A stretch of 63,985 bases of DNA from Methylococcaceae bacterium (lineage in GTDB: Bacteria > Pseudomonadota > Gammaproteobacteria > Methylococcales > Methylomonadaceae), in the NCBI GenBank assembly GCA_030626845.1, contig DAOUTG010000004.1, positions 1 to 63,985 of the forward strand, given 5' to 3'. The stretch's first letter is position 1, and every line of letters starts with the position of its first letter. The notes beneath the pieces are model-generated. The model saw only the letters and a list, made by a program, of their open reading frames with translations, was not told the origin of the DNA and did no database searches. The position numbers were made by a program, and so were the translations under genes. Positions 19,123 through 28,654 of this stretch are shown one piece after another.

Positions 19123-21138
19123 ATGTCAAAACGAAAAATTCTTGTTACCAGCGCGCTCCCTTATGCAAATGGCCCCATTCATTTAGGACATTTAGTTGAA
19201 TATATTCAAACGGATATTTGGACACGTTTTCAAAAGCAACGGGGGCATCAGTGTTATTATATTTGTGCTGATGATACCCATGGAACACCGATTATGTTAA
19301 AAGCTGATCGTGAAGGGTTAACACCAGAAGAATTAATTGCAAATATTGAACAACAACATCGTGCTGACTTTGCAGAATTTAATGTAAGCTTTGACAATTA
19401 TCATAGTACCCATTCAAAAGAAAATAAAGAATTTTCAACATTAATTTATCAGCGATTACAACAAGCAGGACATATTAGTTCTCGAACAATTACTCAAGCC
19501 TATGACCCTGATAAAAAAATGTTTTTATCGGATCGTTTTATTAAAGGCGAGTGTCCTAAATGTGGAGCGCAAGATCAATATGGCGATGGTTGCGAGGTTT
19601 GTAGTGCAACTTATGCGCCAACCGATTTAAAAAACGCCGTATCCGCTATTTCTGGCGCAAAACCCATTGAAAAAGAATCACTACATTACTTTTTTGATTT
19701 AGCAAATTTTAGTGAAATGTTAAATGAGTGGACAAAGGATGGACACTTACAATCAGAGGTCGCTAATAAATTAGCTGAATGGCTAGATGGGGGCTTGAAA
19801 CAATGGGATATTTCACGTGACGCGCCTTATTTTGGTTTTGAGATTCCTGATGCCCCTGGAAAATATTTTTATGTGTGGCTTGATGCGCCCATTGGTTATA
19901 TGGCAAGTTTTAAAAATTTCTGTGAGAAACAAGCTTTAAACTTTGATGATTTTTGGCAACCAGAGACTGATACCGAACTTTATCATTTTATTGGTAAAGA
20001 TATTATTTATTTCCATGCCTTATTTTGGCCCGCAATGTTAACAGGTGCAAACTTTAGAACGCCCAGCGCAATTTTTGCCCACGGTTTTTTAACCGTTAAT
20101 GGCGAAAAAATGTCTAAATCACGGGGTACATTTATTACTGCCCGAACTTATTTAGACCATCTGAACCCTGAATATTTGCGCTATTATTTTGCTGCAAAAT
20201 TAAGTAATGGCTTAGATGATATAGATTTAAACTTTGAAGATTTTAGCCAACGCGTCAATTCTGATTTAGTGGGAAAAGTGGTTAATATTGCCAGTCGTTG
20301 TAGTGGTTTTATAAAAAAACGCTTTGATGGTCTATTATCAACAAGCTGTAGTGAGCCTGAATTATTTCAAATTTTTATTGATGCCAACGACTCTATTGCT
20401 AAACTTTATGAAAATCGTGAATTTAGTAAAGCGATGCGTGAAATTATGGCATTAGCAGATAAAGCTAACCAATATATTGATGATAAAAAACCGTGGCTTA
20501 TTGCTAAAGAGGAAGGGAAAGAACAAGAATTACATGATGTTTGTTCAATGGGAATTAATTTATTTCGCCTATTATGCGTCTATTTAAAACCTGTTGTTCC
20601 TCATTTAGTCGCAGAAGCCGAAATCTTTTTAAATATTGAGTCTCAAGGCTGGGCGGTAGGAATAAAACCACTGGTTAATCATCCTATCAATAAATTTAAA
20701 CCCTTAATGACGCGGGTAGAGCCTGATAAAATTGCAGCGATTATAGAAGCTTCTAAGGAAAATTTAGAAAAAGTTTCAGAACCCAAACTCAAACAATTTG
20801 AACCGATTACCGATGAAATAGAATTTGATGATTTTGCAAAAATTGATTTACGGATTGCTAAAATTATCAAAGCCGAACACGTTAAAGGCGCAGATAAGTT
20901 ATTACAACTAACGGTTGATATTGGCGATGAAACACGCAATGTTTTTGCAGGGATAAAATCAGCTTACGCACCTGAAGAATTAGAGGGTAGATACACAGTG
21001 GTGGTTGCTAACTTAAAACCGCGTAAAATGCGTTTTGGATTATCAGAAGGGATGGTACTCGCCGCAGGAGCAGGGGGTAAAGATTTATGGATATTAAGTC
21101 CTGATGAAGGTGCAGTTGCTGGAATGCGAGTTAAATAA
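19123..21138 (+). CDS. metG: Methionyl-tRNA synthetase
   Basis: 671 residues, the long form. It charges tRNA-Met using ATP. Seen: HIGH-type motif PIHLGHL (about 18-24), a zinc knuckle [17 protein letters not shown] (about 145-161), KMSKS in [11 protein letters not shown], the anticodon-binding helical domain, and a C-terminal tRNA-binding OB domain of the EMAP/Trbp111 type ([11 protein letters not shown] to the end). It is divergent from the RND pump. The Rpn-like nuclease gene follows 18 bases later. Confidence 0.97.
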   Translation: MSKRKILVTSALPYANGPIHLGHLVEYIQTDIWTRFQKQRGHQCYYICADDTHGTPIMLKADREGLTPEELIANIEQQHRADFAEFNVSFDNYHSTHSKENKEFSTLIYQRLQQAGHISSRTITQAYDPDKKMFLSDRFIKGECPKCGAQDQYGDGCEVCSATYAPTDLKNAVSAISGAKPIEKESLHYFFDLANFSEMLNEWTKDGHLQSEVANKLAEWLDGGLKQWDISRDAPYFGFEIPDAPGKYFYVWLDAPIGYMASFKNFCEKQALNFDDFWQPETDTELYHFIGKDIIYFHALFWPAMLTGANFRTPSAIFAHGFLTVNGEKMSKSRGTFITARTYLDHLNPEYLRYYFAAKLSNGLDDIDLNFEDFSQRVNSDLVGKVVNIASRCSGFIKKRFDGLLSTSCSEPELFQIFIDANDSIAKLYENREFSKAMREIMALADKANQYIDDKKPWLIAKEEGKEQELHDVCSMGINLFRLLCVYLKPVVPHLVAEAEIFLNIESQGWAVGIKPLVNHPINKFKPLMTRVEPDKIAAIIEASKENLEKVSEPKLKQFEPITDEIEFDDFAKIDLRIAKIIKAEHVKGADKLLQLTVDIGDETRNVFAGIKSAYAPEELEGRYTVVVANLKPRKMRFGLSEGMVLAAGAGGKDLWILSPDEGAVAGMRVK

Positions 21139-21156
21139 ATTAATAATAGGAGTTAA

Positions 21157-21993
21157 ATGATGATTAAAGTTGCCTCTTTACGCTATGGTGTTATTTTTAA
21201 AAAAGCTTTTTCTAAACCCCATATTTTTACAGCTTTCGTTAAGGATATACTAGGATTAGAGATTGAAATAGAACAAGTTGAAAGTGAAAAATCATTTTCA
21301 CCGATTATTGGTCATGTTGATAGCCGTTTTGATTTATTTGCAGAAGATAAGAAAAATCATCTTATTATTGATATTCAGCATAGACGTTATCAAGACCATT
21401 ATGATCGCTTTCTTCATTATCATTGTGTTGCTTTATTAGAGCAGATTACAAGTTCTGGAAATTATAAACCGCCAATGAATGTCTACACTATCGTCGTTTT
21501 AACCTCGGGAGATAAACATAAAACGGATGTAATAATTAATGATTTTAGACCCAGAAAGTTAGATGATAGCTATATACCAGAAACACAACACAAAATCATT
21601 TATCTTTGCCCTAAATATGTTACCGACAAAACCCCAGAACCCTATCGAGAATGGTTAACAGCAATTAATGATAGTTTAGACCAACAAATTGAAGAAACTG
21701 ATTATTATAACGAGACTATTCAAGAAGTTTTTTCTTTAATAAAAGAAGATAGGGTAAGTCCTCAAGAAGCATTTCGAATGAAAGATGAATATTCTGATGA
21801 AGAATATTTGCGAGATGAAAGAAAAAAAATGCGAAAAGAAGGCATTGAAAAAGGCATTGAAAAAGGCATTGAAAAAGGTGTGGAAAAAGGCGTGGAAAAA
21901 AGTGCTAAAGCAATGATAAAAGAAGGACTTGATTTTGCATTAATTTCAAAAATCACAGGTCTTTGTGAACAAGAATTACAGCGATTAAAATGA
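21157..21993 (+). CDS. Rpn-like PD-(D/E)XK nuclease / PDDEXK_2 family
   Basis: 278 residues (or 277: AGGAG suits the second ATG at 21160 slightly better). The N-terminal half resembles the PDDEXK_2 'nuclease family transposase' group related to E. coli RpnA: SLRYGVIFKKAFSKP, then VDSRFDLFAED and the core LIIDIQHRR, in which D-x-Q replaces the usual E-x-K. Related Rpn proteins are DNA endonucleases that promote RecA-independent recombination or act in phage defence. Near the C-terminus is a GIEK/GVEK array from five 12-bp units, then a short helical tail (LISKITGLCEQELQRL). A paralogue with the same plan lies at 28655. No associated transposon ends are seen. Confidence 0.8.
   Translation: MMIKVASLRYGVIFKKAFSKPHIFTAFVKDILGLEIEIEQVESEKSFSPIIGHVDSRFDLFAEDKKNHLIIDIQHRRYQDHYDRFLHYHCVALLEQITSSGNYKPPMNVYTIVVLTSGDKHKTDVIINDFRPRKLDDSYIPETQHKIIYLCPKYVTDKTPEPYREWLTAINDSLDQQIEETDYYNETIQEVFSLIKEDRVSPQEAFRMKDEYSDEEYLRDERKKMRKEGIEKGIEKGIEKGVEKGVEKSAKAMIKEGLDFALISKITGLCEQELQRLK
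21841..21900 (+). repeat. 12-bp coding tandem repeat, five units
   Basis: Five units of GG(C/T)(A/G)T(T/G)GAAAAA encode GIEK three times and GVEK twice within the nuclease gene. Because the unit is a multiple of three, copy number can change without frame loss. Confidence 0.9.
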
Positions 21994-22015
21994 TTAAGAT
22001 TGTTTCTTTAAATCC

Positions 22016-22099
22016 TTGAATTAATTGCATCTTAAGCTGAAATAAACACACTAAAGCTTAAGATGCAAAAACACCTAAATTTTAAAGGGTTTAATTCAA
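22016..22099. repeat. Nested inverted repeat upstream of the HMA fragment
   Basis: An outer pair TTGAATTAA (22016-22024) / TTAATTCAA (22091-22099) encloses a perfect 14-bp inner pair TTGCATCTTAAGCT (22025-22038) / AGCTTAAGATGCAA (22055-22068). The 84-bp nested plan recalls the MITE-like family but the sequence differs. It could be another small repeat or a regulatory hairpin. No T tract follows. Confidence 0.55.
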
Positions 22100-22117
22100 C
22101 TAATTTTTGGAGAATAA

Positions 22118-22318
22118 ATGACCATTAGAACAACTCAGCTCAAAGTAACAGGAATGCAATGTGCAGGCTGTGAACAAATCATTGAAGATAGCCTTTCAAA
22201 ATTAATGGGGATTATGATGGCAAACCGAGGGCTAAAAATGACCCAATCAGGTTATGATTTTAATTTGTTACGCGGACATATTCAACCAGAGTTTAACCGT
22301 GTTAATGATCTAAAATAA
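22118..22318 (+). CDS. Truncated heavy-metal-associated (HMA) protein, chimeric tail
   Basis: 66 residues. The first 30 are the start of an HMA/copper-chaperone domain with the metal-binding motif GMQCAGC (Cys14 and Cys17). After SLSKL the sequence changes abruptly to MGIMMANRGLKMTQSGYDF and onward, which does not continue the ferredoxin-like HMA fold (it needs about 65 residues). GGAG stands 7 bases before the ATG, so the frame may still be expressed. Probably the remnant of an internal deletion that fused the N-terminus of a larger copper-handling protein to another part of it or of a neighbour. It may bind metal but cannot form a complete domain. Confidence 0.6.
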   Translation: MTIRTTQLKVTGMQCAGCEQIIEDSLSKLMGIMMANRGLKMTQSGYDFNLLRGHIQPEFNRVNDLK

Positions 22319-22326
22319 GGGAAACC

Positions 22327-23052
22327 TTATAAGACAACCGCTATTAACAACCCAGTTTCTACTAATTCAACACTCGCCCCGTAAACGTCACCTGTCACCC
22401 CCCCTAAACGTTGTTTTGATAAAAATCGAATGGAAAAAATAATTAATCCACCAAAAATAAGTGACCCGTAACCCATCACGTAAAAACCTATTATCATAGA
22501 AACTAATAAAATAGCGATTGCAGCCGCTTTGGGTAAATGAGCATTTAATTTTTCGCCTAACCCACGACGACTGACATAATGAGTTGATAACATTAATCCT
22601 AAAATAGCACATCGCCCTAAAACAGGAATTATAATTAAGTAACTTAAACAGTTCTGTTGTCGGAGTAACTCAGATAAAGTAACCCATTTAAGTAACAGGA
22701 CTAAAATTAACGTTACCAATGCAATCGCCCCAGAATGAGGATCTTTCATGATTTCCAAACTACGTTGTGGATTATCTAAACTCCCAGCCCAACCGTCAGC
22801 ACAATCTGCAAGTCCATCTAAGTGCAATCCCCCTGTAATTAATACCCAAAAAGTTAAGACAATTGCTGCTTGTAAATTCACACTATTTTCTGGTAATAAA
22901 ATAACGATTAATGCTAACAGATAGCCAATAATCAAACCGACTAAGGGGTAAAATAGTACCGTTTTTCCCCATTGTTCATGGGTAACAACACGATTTATGG
23001 GAACAGGAATACGGGTTAAAAATTGTAAGGCTAAAAGAAAAGTGGTTATCAT
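22327..23052 (-). CDS. cobS: Adenosylcobinamide-GDP ribazoletransferase (cobalamin synthase)
   Basis: 241 residues, integral membrane. CobS joins adenosylcobinamide-GDP to alpha-ribazole at the end of cobalamin synthesis. Seen: start FLLALQFLTRIPVP, signature GGLHLDGLADCADGW (about 90-104), KDPHSGAIA, and several hydrophobic helices. It stands without other cob genes, and the 52 bases to divergent mtaB leave no room for a cobalamin riboswitch. The window also encodes a B12-binding radical SAM protein, a possible consumer of the cofactor. Confidence 0.95.
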   Translation of the reverse strand: MITTFLLALQFLTRIPVPINRVVTHEQWGKTVLFYPLVGLIIGYLLALIVILLPENSVNLQAAIVLTFWVLITGGLHLDGLADCADGWAGSLDNPQRSLEIMKDPHSGAIALVTLILVLLLKWVTLSELLRQQNCLSYLIIIPVLGRCAILGLMLSTHYVSRRGLGEKLNAHLPKAAAIAILLVSMIIGFYVMGYGSLIFGGLIIFSIRFLSKQRLGGVTGDVYGASVELVETGLLIAVVL

Positions 23053-23104
23053 TGGATTTGTAAGTTATGAGATAATAATCGTTTTATAAAAATTCTATCA
23101 GATA

Positions 23105-24379
23105 ATGTTGATATATCTTAAGGCATTAGGTTGCCGTCTTAATGAAGCCGAACTTGAAACATGGGCGCAGTCGTTTCAAAAACAAGGTCACCAAATTAGT
23201 CCACAATTAAATCAAGCAAATATTATCATCATTAATTCTTGTGCGGTCACTCAGGAGGCAGCACGTAAGTCACGACAACTTATTCGCAGACTTCATCATC
23301 AAAACCCAACCGCTAAATTAGTTGTTAGTGGTTGTTATGCCACCTTAAATGAATCTGAAGTCGCTCAATTAATCGGTGTAGATTTAGTGGTCAGTAATCA
23401 AGATAAATCGCAGTTAGTTGAAAAAACATTATCTGAATTAGATTTTCAAACCATGCCTGTTATGTCAACAGAGGCAGGTGAACACTCTTTATTTACACGG
23501 GGTCGGCAACGGGCGTTTATCAAAGTTCAAGATGGTTGTCGTTATCGTTGTACCTTTTGTATTGTCACGGTTGCTAGAGGTGAAGAAATCAGTCGCCCGA
23601 TAACCGCTATCATTGATGAAATTAATCATCTGCATCAGCAAGGGATTAATGAGGTCATTTTAACAGGGGTACATTTAGGCGGTTATGGAACAGAAATAAA
23701 CCTTGATTTATCCACTTTAATTCGACATATTTTACAACAAACCACGATTCCACGCATAAGATTAGGCTCTTTAGAGCCGTGGGATTTACCTACTGATTTT
23801 TTTAGTTTATTTGAAAATCCACGTTTAATGCCGCATTTACATTTACCGCTACAAAGTGGCTGTGATAGTGTTTTAAAGCGAATGGCAAGGCGCTGTAAAA
23901 CACAAGAGTTTGCAGCGATTGTAGAAAAAGCGCGCCAACAAATTGCAGATTTTAATATCACGACCGATATTATTGTCGGTTTTCCAGGGGAAACAGAAGA
24001 TGAGTGGCAGCAAAGTTTTGATTTTATAAAAAAAATAGGCTTTGGTGATTTACATATTTTTAGTTATTCACATCGGGCAGGGACAAAAGCTGCAACCTTG
24101 AGCGACCCTATTCGTAAACAAGTAAAAAAACAACGGAGTAAACAATTACATGAACTCGCCTTATCTATGAAGCAAAAATTCATTGAAACTCAATTGAATA
24201 AGGAATCTTTAGTACTTTGGGAAACACCACAAGAAGATTTAGAGACAGGTAAGCGATTAAGCTTTGGTTATACGCCCAACTATTTAAGAGTGGCTGGTGA
24301 GTCACATTTGGAAAATAGCCTTTCTTTGGTAACACTTGCAACCCGAACTAAAAATTATATTTTAACAGGGGAAGCTTAA
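23105..24379 (+). CDS. mtaB: tRNA t6A37 methylthiotransferase MtaB
   Basis: 424 residues. MtaB converts t6A to ms2t6A at position 37 of ANN-decoding tRNAs, using SAM and two [4Fe-4S] clusters. N-terminal UPF0004 domain cysteines at 10, 46 and 77 hold the auxiliary cluster; the radical SAM motif CRYRCTFC (145, 149, 152) follows. The VARGEEISRP sequence after the radical motif and the LGCRLN start fit MtaB rather than MiaB or RimO. C-terminal TRAM-like region is present. Divergent from cobS; convergent with the Roco gene 14 bases on. Confidence 0.93.
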   Translation: MLIYLKALGCRLNEAELETWAQSFQKQGHQISPQLNQANIIIINSCAVTQEAARKSRQLIRRLHHQNPTAKLVVSGCYATLNESEVAQLIGVDLVVSNQDKSQLVEKTLSELDFQTMPVMSTEAGEHSLFTRGRQRAFIKVQDGCRYRCTFCIVTVARGEEISRPITAIIDEINHLHQQGINEVILTGVHLGGYGTEINLDLSTLIRHILQQTTIPRIRLGSLEPWDLPTDFFSLFENPRLMPHLHLPLQSGCDSVLKRMARRCKTQEFAAIVEKARQQIADFNITTDIIVGFPGETEDEWQQSFDFIKKIGFGDLHIFSYSHRAGTKAATLSDPIRKQVKKQRSKQLHELALSMKQKFIETQLNKESLVLWETPQEDLETGKRLSFGYTPNYLRVAGESHLENSLSLVTLATRTKNYILTGEA

Positions 24380-24393
24380 TCAGGTGTTTAGTT

Positions 24394-26721
24394 TTACGCG
24401 TGAAAGTTATACAGTGTTTTAGAAATAAAGGCATAATAATCACGTTTATGTTCACCCTTAACTTTTATCTCAATTGCGTCATTATCATAATGCACCTCAA
24501 GCAATGCAGAACAATTAAATTTTAGGCTCTTTAAAAATAAGCAGTAACAACTACTTTTATCAAAATCTATATCAGAATATAGATTAAGGAAAAGATATAA
24601 AATTAATGCTTCATCCAAAAAATTATATTGAATTTGAAACTTCAAAGCATAATTCTCTTTAAATTCAATCTCAGGTTTTTCTTGGTTCAGTGCTTGAGGG
24701 ATTAATATTTTATCTTCATCAATCACGTTACAGAGATAAAACCGCTTCATCAACGCTATTAAATAAAGTGGCTGTTTTTTTGAGTAATTATCTTCAGTTT
24801 CAAGATTTAAAATGGCAGGTAAATCTTCTAAAAAAAGTACGCCTTGGTTATTTGAAATTAACGCTGCATTGATAATTTTATACAAACTATTAACAAGCCA
24901 TTGAGGTTCAAAAATAAAATGATCGTTGTTTTCTAGTCCATTAAAATAAACACTATGACCTAAATCATGTAATAGATGCAACAAACTTTGTTGTTGTTTT
25001 GAGTCTTTCAGTCCTTTTTTTTCGCAGATATTAACATAGGTTTTATAAGGGATGCAATGCTGCTGTTGTTTTTCCAAAGCCTCTTTTATATGAAAATCGC
25101 TGAGAGACAAGAGATACTTAAAAGAGGGAATGTGTTGGTAAGCCGTTATTAAACCGCGTTGAAAAACATCAATACCAACGCCCTGTGAAGCGGAAACGGG
25201 AAAGATGCCCCGTAAATTTTTATAACGATGTAATAAATAATCACGTTCTACATCGTAACTACAGGCTTCATCAAACTTATTTAACACAATTAAAATAGAC
25301 GCATCTTCGGCAAAACTTTCAATACGTTTTAACCAGCGTTCTTCATTTCGTAGCTTACGGTTATCAAGAACTAAGATATAAAGGCTTCGCTTAGAAAAAA
25401 ATAATCTGTGGGCGGGTAATAAATTTTCTTTACCGCTAAAATCCCATAGGTTGACACAAACATCCTCTTGTTCCCAACTATTTATATTGATACCTAATGT
25501 TTGCTTTTGTGTACTTTCAACGGGTAGTCCCCGTAAAGCACTAGCTAGTGATGTTTTTCCAACACCACTGTCACCTACTAATAAAACCTTAACTTTATTC
25601 AAACTCTGTTTTTGTTGGCTCTCAAAAAAATTTTTGATGGCGGCATTACCTTGACGAATAATGTTAGGCGGTGGGGTTTCTATCGGGTTTGCAATAACAC
25701 TAATCCCTTGTCCGCCATTATTCCATTTAATGGCTAAATTTAGACTCAGTATCCACTTGGGCAAAGCCTTAATTTGGTTGTCACTTAGGTAAAGATGGGT
25801 TAAAAATTTAAGGGGTTTCAAAGCATCAATCGTGCTAATTTGATTGTGCCTTAAATTAAGTTGTGTTAATTTTATAAGATTTTTAAGTATTGATATATCA
25901 TTAATTTCATTAGCTTCTAGGTGTAAATGTGTCAATGCAGTTAATTTTTCTAACGCTATTACATTATCAATTCTATTAGATCTTAAATCTAATAATCGTA
26001 GTAACTTAAGGTTTTTAATCACACTAATATCTTTTATTTTATTTGAGTTCAAATAAAGTTCGGTCAGTGAGATAAGTTTAGCTAGAGGATAAATATCTGT
26101 AATTTGATTAGAACTTAAAAAGAGTTTAGCTAACTTTTTATGGGAAGTAAGCTCTGTGAGATCACTAATATTATTGAACCTTAAATCTAGCTCAATCAAT
26201 TGTGTCATCATTTTTAAGACTAATAATGAACTAATCTGGTTATCACTTAAATCAAGATGAGTTAAGTCGTTTAATTGCGTTAAAGAATCAAAATCAGTTA
26301 CCGTATTTGAGCTTAAATTAAGTTGGTTTAAATTTTTTAAATAGCTAAGTGATTTAATCTTATTAATTTTATTGGCTTGCAAATTTAATTTTTTTAGACT
26401 CTTAAGTTTTTCTAGGATGCTAATATCAACAATTTCATTTTTTTGTAAATTTAACTCATCCAGTTGATTAAGTTTTTTTAGCGGGGATAGATCAGTGATA
26501 TTATTAAGGGCTAAATTAAGTTTGTTCAGCTGAGTTAGGTTTTTTATAAAAGAAAAATGAGACAATTTATAATTTTGTAAATTTAGACCAACAATATTTT
26601 GTTGTTCATTCAAAGCATAGCATCCACGTGTATTAGCATTCATTATTTCCACAAATAGACAAGACTTTAATTTTTCGCCTATTTGTTTTTCTATAGTTTT
26701 AATAATATCTAAATCGGACAT
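24394..26721 (-). CDS. Roco-type protein: leucine-rich repeats, Roc GTPase, COR domain
   Basis: 775 residues. Residues about 45-325 hold about 13 leucine-rich repeats of 22 residues with the LxxLNLxxNxIxDI pattern (SDS22/internalin-like). A Roc GTPase follows with G1 GDSGVGKTS (383-391), G3 WDFSG (426-430), G4 NKFD (481-484) and G5 SAS (510-512). The C-terminal 230 residues fit a COR dimerisation domain. Bacterial Roco proteins are GTPases whose monomer-dimer cycle is coupled to nucleotide state and are relatives of human LRRK2. No kinase or other effector domain is fused here. A cytoplasmic signalling role is inferred; the ligand is unknown. The gene is monocistronic, convergent with mtaB, and divergent from psd. 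Confidence 0.88.
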   Translation of the reverse strand: MSDLDIIKTIEKQIGEKLKSCLFVEIMNANTRGCYALNEQQNIVGLNLQNYKLSHFSFIKNLTQLNKLNLALNNITDLSPLKKLNQLDELNLQKNEIVDISILEKLKSLKKLNLQANKINKIKSLSYLKNLNQLNLSSNTVTDFDSLTQLNDLTHLDLSDNQISSLLVLKMMTQLIELDLRFNNISDLTELTSHKKLAKLFLSSNQITDIYPLAKLISLTELYLNSNKIKDISVIKNLKLLRLLDLRSNRIDNVIALEKLTALTHLHLEANEINDISILKNLIKLTQLNLRHNQISTIDALKPLKFLTHLYLSDNQIKALPKWILSLNLAIKWNNGGQGISVIANPIETPPPNIIRQGNAAIKNFFESQQKQSLNKVKVLLVGDSGVGKTSLASALRGLPVESTQKQTLGININSWEQEDVCVNLWDFSGKENLLPAHRLFFSKRSLYILVLDNRKLRNEERWLKRIESFAEDASILIVLNKFDEACSYDVERDYLLHRYKNLRGIFPVSASQGVGIDVFQRGLITAYQHIPSFKYLLSLSDFHIKEALEKQQQHCIPYKTYVNICEKKGLKDSKQQQSLLHLLHDLGHSVYFNGLENNDHFIFEPQWLVNSLYKIINAALISNNQGVLFLEDLPAILNLETEDNYSKKQPLYLIALMKRFYLCNVIDEDKILIPQALNQEKPEIEFKENYALKFQIQYNFLDEALILYLFLNLYSDIDFDKSSCYCLFLKSLKFNCSALLEVHYDNDAIEIKVKGEHKRDYYAFISKTLYNFHA

Positions 26722-26800
26722 AATTGTTTAAAATCTCAGTTTAAGTCTATTGCATATATTTTAACGCATTTCCATCAACCGCTCATATTCAAATAAACTT

Positions 26801-27658
26801 ATGTCGATAAAAAATAATTTAACCAGTTCATTACAATATATTTTACCCCATCACCTGTTATCACAAATGATGCGTTTCTTTACTCATTGTCAAAATAAAA
26901 CTTGGAAAAATTTAATGATTAGCAACATCATTAAATTTTATAAAGTTAATATGGAGGAGGCTTATGAGCAAGATATTAACGCTTATCCCAGTTTTAATCA
27001 CTTTTTTACCCGTCAACTTAAAAACGGGGCAAGAGTCGTTACTAAATTGAAAGAAGGCATTGCATCTCCTGCTGATGGGGTTATTAGTCAAGCAGGTTTT
27101 ATTAATCAAGGTGATATTTTTCAAGCAAAAGGGAAAAGCTTTACCGCAACAGATTTATTAGGGGGGGATAGTCTACTTGCTGATATTTTCAACGATGGAC
27201 TTTTTAGCACGCTTTATTTATCGCCGAAAGATTATCATCGCCTGCATATGCCATTGACAGGCACATTAAAAGAAATGATTCATGTACCAGGACGTTTATT
27301 TAGTGTAAATGCGGCAACAGCCAACACTGTGCCGCGTTTATTTGCACGTAATGAGCGTGTTGTTTGTATTTTTGATACCGAAGTTGGGGAGATGGCATTG
27401 GTTTTAGTCGGGGCTATTTTTGTTTCTAGTGTCGAAACGGTTTGGCATGGTGTGGTAACCCCCCCAACGGGTTCACAAATTCGTCGCTGGCAGTATGATG
27501 ATAATGCACCTGTATTAAAAAAAGGGGAAGAAATGGGGCGTTTTAACATGGGATCTACCATTATAGTTTTATTTGGCAAAAACAAAGTTACTTGGGAAGA
27601 TAATTTTAGCGCAGGTAAAGCGGTAAAATTAGGTGAGTTGATGGGAAAAATTATTTAA
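26801..27658 (+). CDS. psd: Phosphatidylserine decarboxylase proenzyme
   Basis: 285 residues. Psd makes phosphatidylethanolamine from phosphatidylserine at the inner membrane. It self-cleaves to create a pyruvoyl group: the cleavage site is Gly251-Ser252 in FNMGSTIIVLF (MGST here, LGST in many relatives). Triad residues Asp92 (SPADG) and His149 (YHRLHMP) are in place. The start resembles that of gammaproteobacterial Psd (HHLLSQMMRF). Alone on the plus strand, with a strong terminator after it. Confidence 0.96.
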   Translation: MSIKNNLTSSLQYILPHHLLSQMMRFFTHCQNKTWKNLMISNIIKFYKVNMEEAYEQDINAYPSFNHFFTRQLKNGARVVTKLKEGIASPADGVISQAGFINQGDIFQAKGKSFTATDLLGGDSLLADIFNDGLFSTLYLSPKDYHRLHMPLTGTLKEMIHVPGRLFSVNAATANTVPRLFARNERVVCIFDTEVGEMALVLVGAIFVSSVETVWHGVVTPPTGSQIRRWQYDDNAPVLKKGEEMGRFNMGSTIIVLFGKNKVTWEDNFSAGKAVKLGELMGKII

Positions 27659-27683
27659 GATAATTAATGGCGAGCCGTCTTCT

Positions 27684-27711
27684 GGAGTGAAAAAACTTAT
27701 TTTTTCACTCC
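27684..27711. terminator. Bidirectional intrinsic terminator (psd / ssb)
   Basis: GGAGTGAAAAAA and TTTTTTCACTCC form a perfect 12-bp stem with a CTTA loop. The A-rich/T-rich arms give a U tract on both strands. It lies midway between the convergent stops of psd and ssb. Confidence 0.85.
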
Positions 27712-27730
27712 GCTGGGTAACATCAATTAT

Positions 27731-28516
27731 TTAAAAAGGAATATCATCATCAAAATCATCTTTTACAAGGGGTGAGGCTAATTTTTCAGCAGAAGTTGAT
27801 TGAATAGGTGCACCATTATTAAATGCTGTTTTTTGTTCTACTTGCACAGGCGGTGGCTGTAACGGAGGTTGCTGTACTGGAGATGGAGTCACCGCTTGGT
27901 TAAATGGCTGTGTTTGAGAGGCGGCTTGAAAATTTTGTTGTGCTGCAGGTGCGGGTTGATTAAATTGCTGAGGTTGCTGAAAATTTTGCGGTTGCGATGG
28001 TTGTAATGGTTGTTGAGAAAATTGTTGTGCTTGTTGGGGCTGCTGAAAATTTTGTGGTTGCGATGGTTGTTGACTAAATTGCTGAGGCTGTTGCTGAGGC
28101 TGTTGTTGAGTATTTTGGTTTTGATTTGTTTGTGGCGCAATATAACCGCCTTGTTGCCCAAAATCACTTGTTCCGCCTGCACGTGAATCTAGCATTTGCA
28201 TTTGATCTGCAATAATATCTCTTGAATACTGATCTTGCCCATTTTTTTGATATTTAGACGTTTTAAGTCGTCCCTCAACATAAACTTTACTTCCTTTTTT
28301 TAAATATTCTCCAGCAATCTCTGCTAATTTAAAATTACCACTATTAAAAAAAGTGACTCTATGCCATTCTGTTTCTTCACGCTGTTCACCTGTTTGTCTA
28401 TCTTTCCAACGGCGACTTGTTGCCAAACTAATTGTTGTAACTGTATCACCACTAGGCAGATAACGCACTTCTGGGTCAGCCCCTAAATTACCAATCAACA
28501 TAACTTTGTTGAGCAT
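27731..28516 (-). CDS. ssb: Single-stranded DNA-binding protein with expanded Q/P-rich linker
   Basis: 261 residues, against about 165-180 in most bacteria. The N-terminal OB fold (1-112) is standard: [41 protein letters not shown]. The C-terminal tip DDFDDDIPF, which recruits repair and replication partners, is intact. The extra length is all in the disordered linker (about 120-245), built of Gln-Pro-Asn-Phe repeats such as [10 protein letters not shown] and FSQQP. Long Gln-rich linkers are known to promote condensate formation in some SSBs. Single gene, tail-to-tail with psd. Confidence 0.95.
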   Translation of the reverse strand: MLNKVMLIGNLGADPEVRYLPSGDTVTTISLATSRRWKDRQTGEQREETEWHRVTFFNSGNFKLAEIAGEYLKKGSKVYVEGRLKTSKYQKNGQDQYSRDIIADQMQMLDSRAGGTSDFGQQGGYIAPQTNQNQNTQQQPQQQPQQFSQQPSQPQNFQQPQQAQQFSQQPLQPSQPQNFQQPQQFNQPAPAAQQNFQAASQTQPFNQAVTPSPVQQPPLQPPPVQVEQKTAFNNGAPIQSTSAEKLASPLVKDDFDDDIPF

Positions 28517-28654
28517 TGTTTTCTCCGTAAAAATAAACTTAAATAATCTCTCTTAGTGTATTATTTTCGCATTTTTTAAGTTTTTTAGCTACGAAGGAAT
28601 CATTAAAATTTATGCTATAGTGATGCTATCTTAAATTAGTATTAAAAAACTAAA

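Noticed and set aside
23053-23104. Cobalamin riboswitch before cobS
   Set aside because: Only 52 bases separate the divergent starts, far too short, and no B12-box was seen.
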